From: CAZVFX01 sp964626565 | GTDB lineage: Bacteria > Myxococcota_A > UBA9042 > CAIXZC01 | DNA: 64,000 nt | Direction of reading: 5' to 3' | Assembly: GCA_964626565.1 (NCBI GenBank) | Contig: CAZVFX010000002.1 | Coordinates: 69,510-133,509, forward strand | In this document: in pieces, positions 1 to 6,499 of the stretch | Layout of the letters: each line of letters begins with the position of its first letter | Position numbering within the stretch: the first letter of the stretch is position 1 | Translations under genes and position numbers: made by a program | The notes under the pieces: model-generated | The model's input: only the letters and a program-made list of their open reading frames with translations | Database searches by the model: none | Told to the model about the DNA's origin: nothing

Positions 1-1
1 G

Positions 2-1093
2 GTGTTCGCGGTTTCGGAAGAGACAGGCAACGAGTCTTCGACGGTTGTGATCGGCGAAGACGGCAGCTTCGATATTCTGGTCCAGCCTCTCGAAGAGGTG
101 GACATGGAGACCTACCGCATTCACCTGCGGCCTTCCAGTGAAAACGAGCTCGTGCCGAGACTTGTGCTGGACGAGATCCAGCTCGAGGACTCGGTTGACA
201 TCGGTGATGTCGTCGTGGAGGGGCTTCAGGATTACATAAACGTGAGCGTGTACGTGATGGATTCCAACGGAACCTATACCCCTTCCGAGCTGGCTGAAAC
301 CGCGGTGCGATTCACCGGTCAGATCGGCGGGGGTGCTCTCCAGTTGGACCGCCTGGTCGATTCGGAAGGGAAGGTCGAGGTAGCGCTGCCTCGGGCTAAC
401 TATGTGTTGAGTGTGTCACCCCCTTCGCGGACTATCCAGGGCGAGGACCAGCCGTACGGCATTCACCAGCAACTGCTCAAGTTCCATTACGCCAACGAGG
501 ACTCCAAGTATGTGGAAGTGGCGTTGGCCCCGAAGCCGGAGATTCACGGTTTTGTATTCGATAGCTCCGGCGAAGTGGTGCCCGCGGCCAGGGTCGAAGC
601 GACTTTTACGGGCAAAGGGCTGTATCCGGATGCGCCCCTTCCCAGTCGTGTCTTCGAGGCGCAAACCGACGAGACAGGAAGGTATAAGCTCGGGCTTGAC
701 GCCGGCCAGTACACCATTGTTGTGGTGCCGCCGGAGGAGTCGGGCCAGCCGCGCCGGGTGGACCGGGACGTATACATCCCGAGTTCGCAGCAGCGCACTT
801 TCGAGCTGGCCGAGCCCTCCGTTGTTTCTGGTACGGTGATGGGCCTGATTCAGCCGCCTCGGGTCAACGATGGGGAGTCTCCCTCGGAATCCCCTGATGG
901 CGGTGAGCCGACCAATCTGTCCGGGGAACTGAAGCTACTGGAGCCTACTGAAGGCCCTGCAGCCGGGGTCAAAGTGGAGCTTTACGACCAGGCTGAAGCC
1001 GACGGCAGCGCCGACGGCCTCATGCCGATACCCATAGCCTCCGCATGGAGCGACGAGAACGGCGATTTTGTCCTCGTCGTTCCTGCGGAGTAG
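2..1093 (+). CDS. Carboxypeptidase-regulatory-like (beta-sandwich) protein, 3' part only
   Basis: The frame is open from the left edge, so the N-terminus lies outside the window; the GTG at position 2 is not a convincing start. The visible 363 residues read as successive beta-sandwich segments of the carboxypeptidase-regulatory/transthyretin-like type: short 'G.V.D..G..V..A.V' strands followed by 'TDETGRYKLGLDAGQYTI' (around residue 225-240), and a final segment with 'AAGVKVELYD' and 'DENGDFVLVVP' just before the stop. An acidic, proline-rich linker (about residues 285-310) separates the last two segments. Such folds are usual in exported or surface proteins; no catalytic motif is seen. The last segment stops right after the 'GDF' strand, so the protein may end naturally or be slightly truncated. 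The role is unknown. Confidence 0.75.
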   Translation: MFAVSEETGNESSTVVIGEDGSFDILVQPLEEVDMETYRIHLRPSSENELVPRLVLDEIQLEDSVDIGDVVVEGLQDYINVSVYVMDSNGTYTPSELAETAVRFTGQIGGGALQLDRLVDSEGKVEVALPRANYVLSVSPPSRTIQGEDQPYGIHQQLLKFHYANEDSKYVEVALAPKPEIHGFVFDSSGEVVPAARVEATFTGKGLYPDAPLPSRVFEAQTDETGRYKLGLDAGQYTIVVVPPEESGQPRRVDRDVYIPSSQQRTFELAEPSVVSGTVMGLIQPPRVNDGESPSESPDGGEPTNLSGELKLLEPTEGPAAGVKVELYDQAEADGSADGLMPIPIASAWSDENGDFVLVVPAE

Positions 1094-1273
1094 CCGCCGG
1101 TCCTCACCAACCGACTACTGTGATCGCCCATCTGCCTGCATCTTCGTCCTGTACTCCTTCCGGTCTGCTCAATGTGACTCTGCCACACCCTCGCAGTCCT
1201 CAGTCCGTGCCGGACAAATCTACAGACACCTTGTCGGCCTCGCTACGTCGTTCGGCGAGAACCGGCGGCTATC

Positions 1274-2116
1274 TTATCTTCTGAGGCCTTTCAGTAGGGC
1301 AAGTTCCTGCTTGTAGCGGGCATCCCCTTCGGGGGTTTCCAGTGAGGCGGGGCAATCGGCAAAGCGGGGGTCGTTGACGAAGAACGAGAATGGTTCGAGT
1401 CCAATGAAACCCTCGTCGAGCTGCTCGTGGCGGTCTCGCCGGCTGTCGAACTCCTTCTTGGAGTCGTTGAAGTGGAAAGCCAGCAGCCGGTCAAGGCCCA
1501 CTACCCGGTCCAGTTCGGCCATAGTCTCGGCGTACTCTTCTTCAGTGCCGATGGGGTATCCCGCGGCGAATCCGTGGCAGGTGTCGAAACATACCCCCAG
1601 TCGGCCGGGGTATTTCGACAAGCCGATAATGTCCCGAAGGTGGGAAAAACGGTATCCGAGGTTGGTTCCCTGGCCCGCAGTATTCTCCAGCAAAATCGTG
1701 ACCGCGCTGTCGTCGCCCGCATCTTCGATAATCCTGTCGAGGCGACCGGCCACCAGTTCGATTCCCTTCTCCTCTCCTTCGCCTTTGTGAGAGCCGGGAT
1801 GGAAGACCAGGTACTCAATCCCGACCTGGTCGGCCCGCTTAATCTCATCGAGGAAGGCGCTTACCGATTTCTCCTCCAGCGCCGGGTCCACCGTGGCCAG
1901 GTTCACCAGGTAGGAGGCGTGGGCCATGTTGGGGCCAATTCCTGTCTCGCCCCGCAGGCGCTTGAACTCGGCCGCTTCTTCTTCGGGAATCGGTTTGGAG
2001 AACCAGCGGTTCTGGTTGCGGGTGAATATCTGCATGCACTCCGCATCCACCTCCACCGCGCGGGGGAAAGCCTTGCTGACTCCGCCCGCTGCCGAAATAT
2101 GTGCCCCTAGTCGCAT
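1274..2116 (-). CDS. nfo: Endonuclease IV (AP endonuclease, Nfo)
   Basis: Class II AP endonuclease of base-excision repair: cleaves 5' of abasic sites using a trinuclear zinc centre. At 280 aa it matches the family (about 285). The expected metal ligands are all readable: His66 (NMAHASY), His106 (LVFHPGSH), Glu144 (LLENTAGQG), Asp178 and His181 (CFDTCHGFAAGY), His215 (AFHFNDSK), Asp228 and His230 (RDRHEQ), and Glu260 (LETPEGD). The N-terminus 'MRLGAHISAAGG' is the canonical family start, so the ATG at 2116 is secure. It overlaps the end of the upstream transglutaminase gene by 10 nt, so the two are probably co-transcribed, although nothing links their functions. Function confidence is high because every ligand is conserved. 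Confidence 0.96.
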   Translation of the reverse strand: MRLGAHISAAGGVSKAFPRAVEVDAECMQIFTRNQNRWFSKPIPEEEAAEFKRLRGETGIGPNMAHASYLVNLATVDPALEEKSVSAFLDEIKRADQVGIEYLVFHPGSHKGEGEEKGIELVAGRLDRIIEDAGDDSAVTILLENTAGQGTNLGYRFSHLRDIIGLSKYPGRLGVCFDTCHGFAAGYPIGTEEEYAETMAELDRVVGLDRLLAFHFNDSKKEFDSRRDRHEQLDEGFIGLEPFSFFVNDPRFADCPASLETPEGDARYKQELALLKGLRR

Positions 2117-3600
2117 TTTAACCCCGCAGTTTGATCGGCCGAGTATTCGACGTCCAGTAGTTCAATGGCGAGTTCTCCCATGTGTGCGGCCATTTGCAGC
2201 CCCTGGTCGATATCGAAAACGACGTGGGTGGCGTCCACCGGGTGTATTCCCCAGGTGGGGTCGAACGCGGTCCATCCCTGTTCCGGCAGCCACACTTCGA
2301 CCCAGGCGTGGTATCCGAAAGATGCCGGGTCCCCCGACGCGAGCACCACACCGGAGATCTGCCTCGTCGGCAGCCCGGCGGCCCGGGCCAACACCACCAT
2401 CGCCTTGGAGAACTCGGTGCAGTCCCCTGTTTTTGCCTTGAGTATGTGGTCACCGGTGCCGCCGCCGGCGCCCAACGCGTATTTGAATTTCTTGTTCACC
2501 CAGTCGGAAATGGCGAGAGCTTTTTCCCCCGCGGTTTTTGCCTGCGCGGTTATCTCTTTGGCCTGGTTTACAAACTCATCGACATCACACGGCACGTCCG
2601 CGTTGCACGAGGAGTACGTCTTGTCAGCCGGGTCGAGTGCGGGTGCGGGGCACGCGACCACTTCCAGCACCACGTGTTTCTCTCCTTTTTCCACCACCTT
2701 CTGGCGCCGGTTGGCCGCCGGTTCCAGCGCTCTTGCTCCGGTGAGCTTGAGCTTCAGCCGTTTCACCAAGGCCACGCGCTTGTACTCAATCTTTCCATCC
2801 GCGGGGACGAAGCTGCTGGAATAGAGGTCCAACAGCGCAACGTCCATGCGTTGGGCCGCATCTTTGTCTTCCAGTACGATGCGCAGATTGGGTCCCAGCG
2901 AGCCTTCCAGTACCAGCCCATCGGCAGTGACCAGCGCGTCCAGATTCAGCCCCTGCTCATCTTCAACCAACAGTTTGTAGATGGTCTGGGGTTTCCCCAT
3001 GACCGATTTGTCCTCCCTGGTCTTCATGGTGATGCGCTGCCAGCGCCTCTTGCCTGTGAGTTCATCGAAGGTGTGGGAGTTGATGACGTCGCCCGTCTTC
3101 ATTCTGGCCAGGGGGGACCAGGGGATAGTGCACTTCAGGTTGTCGGTGTCTGCGGGGACCTCCATGGTGCGGCTCTGCTCCCCGGTTTCAATGCGATACT
3201 TCAGTATTTCACCTTCCTTTTTCCCTTCGACCGTGACGATTTTGCCGTCATCGTCCCGCGTGGACGTGTAGGTGACGATGCCGAAAGGCGGCCGGGCGGA
3301 GAAGCAGCCGTACTCTTCCATGGTGATTTTGCTTGTTACGCCCAGGAACGCCATCTGGAGGAAGAACTCGATTCTGTTGCAGTACAGGCCATCCTGTTTG
3401 GACCACGCATCCCGTTGCCAGCCTACCTTCTTGCCCATGACGTAGATGCCGTACCAGTGTTGGCCGATTTGGGCATCGGCCATGTCGGTCAACTCTTCGT
3501 CGGTGGGGGTTATCTCTTCGGCCGCGGCCTGGCGGCACGGAAGTGCGAGAAGCAGCGTCAGCAGCAATAACCGCCCCGGCAACCGGCGTAAGCTCAGCAT
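2107..3600 (-). CDS. Secreted transglutaminase-like protease-fold protein
   Basis: A 497-aa exported protein. Residues 1-27 form a signal peptide (Arg-rich start, leucine-rich core, 'RQAAA-EE' cleavage region). Residues 30-320 are an uncharacterised, mostly beta N-terminal half. The C-terminal third is a transglutaminase-like core with the catalytic triad visible as Cys in 'TGDCTEFSKAM', His in 'GYHAWVEVW' and Asp in 'AFDPTWG'. Bacterial members of this superfamily are usually cysteine peptidases or act on envelope proteins or peptidoglycan; the substrate is unknown here. Two extra Cys pairs (CPAPAL…SSC, VPCDVD) might form disulfides. The ATG at 3600 has a GGAGG Shine-Dalgarno about 8 nt upstream. 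It is the first gene of a two-gene unit with nfo and divergent from the kor operon. Confidence 0.85.
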   Translation of the reverse strand: MLSLRRLPGRLLLLTLLLALPCRQAAAEEITPTDEELTDMADAQIGQHWYGIYVMGKKVGWQRDAWSKQDGLYCNRIEFFLQMAFLGVTSKITMEEYGCFSARPPFGIVTYTSTRDDDGKIVTVEGKKEGEILKYRIETGEQSRTMEVPADTDNLKCTIPWSPLARMKTGDVINSHTFDELTGKRRWQRITMKTREDKSVMGKPQTIYKLLVEDEQGLNLDALVTADGLVLEGSLGPNLRIVLEDKDAAQRMDVALLDLYSSSFVPADGKIEYKRVALVKRLKLKLTGARALEPAANRRQKVVEKGEKHVVLEVVACPAPALDPADKTYSSCNADVPCDVDEFVNQAKEITAQAKTAGEKALAISDWVNKKFKYALGAGGGTGDHILKAKTGDCTEFSKAMVVLARAAGLPTRQISGVVLASGDPASFGYHAWVEVWLPEQGWTAFDPTWGIHPVDATHVVFDIDQGLQMAAHMGELAIELLDVEYSADQTAGLKCD

Positions 3601-3623
3601 GGGTCTTCCTCCTTGCTCACCAA

Positions 3624-3652
3624 ATGCTAGGCAATAAACTGAAGGCTTTCAA
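3624..3652 (-). promoter_or_regulatory. Candidate sigma-70 promoter of the transglutaminase-nfo unit
   Basis: Reading the minus strand, TTGAAA and TAGCAT are separated by 17 nt and lie 24 nt upstream of the start codon. The match is moderate (4/6 in the -10). Confidence 0.4.
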
Positions 3653-3691
3653 GCAAGTAAGTTATTATCAACCTCTTTTTCTAAAATCATG

Positions 3692-3719
3692 TTGACTTTC
3701 AGTCGGGAGAAGGTAAACA
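3692..3719 (+). promoter_or_regulatory. Candidate promoter of the kor operon
   Basis: TTGACT followed after 16 nt by TAAACA, ending 28 nt before the korD ATG. The -35 is good, the -10 weak. The tract just upstream is AT-rich compared with the surrounding DNA. Confidence 0.4.
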
Positions 3720-3747
3720 TTTATTCAGTTTGGTGGGAGGTGGACCG

Positions 3748-3969
3748 ATGCCTGGAAAGGCAAAGGAAATCCGGGTTGATCAAATACGATGCAAGGGCTG
3801 CAACATTTGCGTTGAGTTTTGCCCGCACGGGGTGCTTGAGCTGGTCGAAGGCAAGGCCGTGCCGGTCGCGTTGGAGCTTTGCAACTTGTGCAACCTGTGT
3901 GATTTGAGATGTCCCGATTTCGCCATTACAGTGTTCCCCATTGATGAGAAGCAGAGCGCAGCCGGCTGA
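3748..3969 (+). CDS. korD: 2-oxoacid:ferredoxin oxidoreductase, delta (4Fe-4S ferredoxin) subunit
   Basis: A 73-aa ferredoxin-like subunit that carries electrons from the thiamine centre of the Kor complex to external ferredoxin. Two cluster motifs are visible: CKGCNICVEFCP near the N-terminus and CNLCNLCDLRCP near the C-terminus, enough for two 4Fe-4S clusters. The frame is open upstream to a TTG at 3730, but the ATG at 3748 follows a strong GGGAGG-type Shine-Dalgarno, so that start is preferred. korA begins 13 nt after the stop, followed by korB and korC, giving the order D-A-B-C known for 2-oxoglutarate:ferredoxin oxidoreductases of anaerobes. The oxoacid specificity (2-oxoglutarate versus a branched-chain oxoacid) cannot be read from this small subunit. 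Confidence 0.92.
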   Translation: MPGKAKEIRVDQIRCKGCNICVEFCPHGVLELVEGKAVPVALELCNLCNLCDLRCPDFAITVFPIDEKQSAAG

Positions 3970-3982
3970 CGCAGGAGTGCGG

Positions 3983-5128
3983 ATGGACACCGAGCCCCAA
4001 CCCGGGCCTCGACTTCTTACGGGCAACGAAGCGGTGGCCTATGCAGCGGTAGAGGCCGGGGTCACTTTCTTTGCCGGATACCCGATTACCCCTTCCAGTG
4101 AGATAGCCGAAACACTGGCGGTCCTTTTGCCCGCGCACGACCGCATTTTTATCCAGATGGAGGATGAGATTGCGGCGATGGGTGCCGTCATCGGTGCGGC
4201 TCTGGCGGGCGCCAAGGCGCTGACCGCCACCAGCGGCCCCGGATTTTCGCTCAAGCAGGAGGCGATCGGGTACGCTTGCGAGACGGAGGTACCCTGCGTA
4301 ATTGCCAATGTTATGCGCGGCGGTCCCAGCACCGGCATGCCCACGCTGCCTGCGCAGGGCGATGTCATGCAGGCGCGCTGGGGGACTCACGGTGATCACC
4401 CGGCCATAGCTCTTTGCCCGGAGCGGGTTTCGGAAGCCTACGAGTTGACCTTGAGGGCGTTCGACTATGCGGAGCGTTTGCGGACGCCGGTCATCCTCCT
4501 TCTTGATGAGATTGTGGGGCACGTCACCGAGAAGGTGATGTTGCCGTTGCCGGAGAAAGTCGACGTGTCGTCCAATCGGGAGACGTCGCTTACTCCGGAA
4601 GAGTACAAGCCTTACCGATTTGCCGGTGATTTTCCACCCCCGCTGGTACCTTTCGGCCGGGGCTACAGATTCCACGTCACCGGCTTGTTGCATGATGAAA
4701 CCGGTTTTCCCACCAACGACTCTGAGCAGGGGGCGCGGGTACAGCACTGGCTCAACGGCAAGGTGGACCAGAACCGGGATATGCTGGTGGATTACGAAGA
4801 AGTCGAGACCGAAGATGCGGAGATCCTGGTCTTTGCCTACGGGGCGTGCTCGAGGAGTGCGAAGGGCGCGTTGCGCGAGGCTCGCCGGGTCGGTCTAAAG
4901 GCCGGCCTCTTCAGGCCCCGCACCATCTGGCCGTTTCCCGACGTGGAGTTGCGGGCGGCTGCCAAAGGGGTACGGGCGGTTCTGGTAGTTGAGATGAATC
5001 TGGGGCAGTTGAGCCTGGAAGTGGAGCGCACTCTGGCCGAGAGCGTCGAAATCCGCTGTCTCCACAAAGTGGGGGGCGAGCCGATCCTCCCCGAAGAGAT
5101 TCTCGAGGCGCTCAAGGAGTTCACGTAG
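3983..5128 (+). CDS. korA: 2-oxoacid:ferredoxin oxidoreductase, alpha subunit
   Basis: A 381-aa alpha subunit (pyrimidine-binding and transketolase C-terminal-like domains) of the enzyme converting a 2-oxoacid, CoA and oxidised ferredoxin to acyl-CoA, CO2 and reduced ferredoxin. The family signature 'GNEAVAYAAVEAG' followed by 'FFAGYPITPSSEI' opens the protein; 'TSGPGFSLKQEAIGYA' is the conserved central motif. The frame extends 14 codons upstream into korD, but the ATG at 3983 follows a GCAGGAG Shine-Dalgarno and gives the normal family N-terminus. The TAG stop shares one base with the GTG start of korB. 2-oxoglutarate is the likeliest substrate, because four separate subunits and 'YPITPSSEI' are typical of Kor, but specificity is inferred. 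Confidence 0.93.
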   Translation: MDTEPQPGPRLLTGNEAVAYAAVEAGVTFFAGYPITPSSEIAETLAVLLPAHDRIFIQMEDEIAAMGAVIGAALAGAKALTATSGPGFSLKQEAIGYACETEVPCVIANVMRGGPSTGMPTLPAQGDVMQARWGTHGDHPAIALCPERVSEAYELTLRAFDYAERLRTPVILLLDEIVGHVTEKVMLPLPEKVDVSSNRETSLTPEEYKPYRFAGDFPPPLVPFGRGYRFHVTGLLHDETGFPTNDSEQGARVQHWLNGKVDQNRDMLVDYEEVETEDAEILVFAYGACSRSAKGALREARRVGLKAGLFRPRTIWPFPDVELRAAAKGVRAVLVVEMNLGQLSLEVERTLAESVEIRCLHKVGGEPILPEEILEALKEFT

Positions 5129-5952
5129 TGAAAGCGGTAGATTACGACAAATACCTAAGGTCGGATCATATCCCGCACATCTGGTGCCCGGGGTGCGGCA
5201 ACGGGATCGTAATGAAGGCGATGGTCCGGGTCTTTGACACCCTCGGGTGGGACAACGACGATATCGTCGCGGTGTCCGGCATCGGCTGCTCCGGGCGTAC
5301 TTCAGGCTATTTTGATTGCAACACCTTGCATACGACCCACGGCCGGGCGCTTACGTTTGCGTCGGGAATCAAGCTGGCCAACCCGGCCCTCAATCTGGTG
5401 GTGGTAACCGGGGACGGGGATGGAATCGCAATTGGCGGCAACCACCTGATTCACGCAGCTCGCCGGAACTTGGATTTGAACATCGTGTTGTTCAACAACT
5501 ATATCTACGGCATGACGGGCGGGCAGGCGAGCCCGACCACTCCCCTGGGCTGTAAGGCAACCACGACACCCTACGGCAGCTATGAGCATCCCTTCGATAT
5601 CGCCGGGGTAGTCGCCGCGGCCGGTGGCCAATTTGTGGCCCGCAGCACGGTTTATCACGCGGTGCAACTCGAAAAGCTCCTGCTCAAGGCTTTTTCGAAG
5701 AAGGGGTTCTCTTTCGTCGAAGTCATGACACCTTGCCCCACTGCATTCGGGCGCAAAAACAAGCTGAAGACTGCGGTGGACATGATGCACGACCTGAAGT
5801 CCCGCTCCATTCCGGTGGCGAAGGCGAGGAAGATGGAGGAGGAGGAGTTGGAGGACCGGGTAGTTACCGGGATTCTGGTCGATCGCAACAAAATAGAGTA
5901 TGGTGAGTTGTACCAGCGGTTCGTTGAGCGAGTGACAGGAGCCAAAGTATGA
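5128..5952 (+). CDS. korB: 2-oxoacid:ferredoxin oxidoreductase, beta (TPP-binding) subunit
   Basis: A 274-aa subunit that binds thiamine diphosphate. 'WCPGCGNGIVMKAM' near residue 20 is the family start motif; the TPP/Mg motif is 'GDGDGIAIGGNH' with 'FNNYIYGMTGGQ' about 30 residues on. The Cys residues in 'CPGCG' and 'GIGCSG' are conserved positions that may ligate a cluster in homologues. The start is a GTG that overlaps the korA stop by one base, and the stop overlaps korC by 4 nt (ATGA), indicating translational coupling. Residues 220-274 are charged and typical of the C-terminal extension of this subunit. Confidence 0.94.
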   Translation: MKAVDYDKYLRSDHIPHIWCPGCGNGIVMKAMVRVFDTLGWDNDDIVAVSGIGCSGRTSGYFDCNTLHTTHGRALTFASGIKLANPALNLVVVTGDGDGIAIGGNHLIHAARRNLDLNIVLFNNYIYGMTGGQASPTTPLGCKATTTPYGSYEHPFDIAGVVAAAGGQFVARSTVYHAVQLEKLLLKAFSKKGFSFVEVMTPCPTAFGRKNKLKTAVDMMHDLKSRSIPVAKARKMEEEELEDRVVTGILVDRNKIEYGELYQRFVERVTGAKV

Positions 5953-6497
5953 GCCCCAGGTATGAAGCGAGATTGAGCGGCTCCGGCGGTCAAGGTTTGA
6001 TCCTGGCAGGCAAGATCCTGGCAGAGGCCGCCGCCATCTACGAAAACAAAAACGCCACTCAGAGTCAGTCCTATGGTCCTGAGGCCAGGGGAGGCGCCAG
6101 CAAGTCCGAGGTGATTATCTCGGACGGGGACATCGATTTCCCCAAGGCAACCAGGCTGGACGTCCTGCTTTGTCTGACCCAGGAAGCGTGCGACAAGTAC
6201 GTCGCCGACCTGAAAGAGGACGGGTTGCTGATTGCCGACAGCAGGGCTGTGCGGACGTTGCCGGAGGGTGCTTACGGTGTTATCGCAGTGCCCATCGTCG
6301 AATTGGCTGAGACCGAGATCGGACGCTCCATGACGGCTAACATGATTGCCCTGGGTATTATTGTCGGCGCCACCGGGGTTGTGGAAACCAGGTCTGTGGA
6401 GATGGCCATTTCCGCCCGGGTTCCCCGGGGCAGCGAGGAGTTGAACCTCAAGGCATTCCATCTCGGGCTGGATACTGCCGGAAACAACTCCGGGTAG
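5949..6497 (+). CDS. korC: 2-oxoacid:ferredoxin oxidoreductase, gamma subunit
   Basis: A 182-aa gamma subunit (POR_N/gamma family), which binds CoA and completes the alpha-beta-gamma-delta complex. Signatures are 'GSGGQGLILAGKILAEAA' at the N-terminus and 'SQSYGPEARGGASKSEVI' around residue 40-57. The ATG lies inside the ATGA overlap with korB. The next gene, a large nucleotidyltransferase-like protein, begins only 2 nt after this stop, so five genes appear to be co-transcribed. Length and motifs are normal. Confidence 0.94.
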   Translation: MSPRYEARLSGSGGQGLILAGKILAEAAAIYENKNATQSQSYGPEARGGASKSEVIISDGDIDFPKATRLDVLLCLTQEACDKYVADLKEDGLLIADSRAVRTLPEGAYGVIAVPIVELAETEIGRSMTANMIALGIIVGATGVVETRSVEMAISARVPRGSEELNLKAFHLGLDTAGNNSG

Positions 6498-6499
6498 AC

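Noticed and set aside
1385..1405. 'GGTTCGAGTCC' resembling a tRNA T-arm
   Set aside because: It lies inside the conserved C-terminal part of nfo; no acceptor stem or anticodon arm surrounds it. Similar strings at 8847 and 17750 also lack tRNA context.
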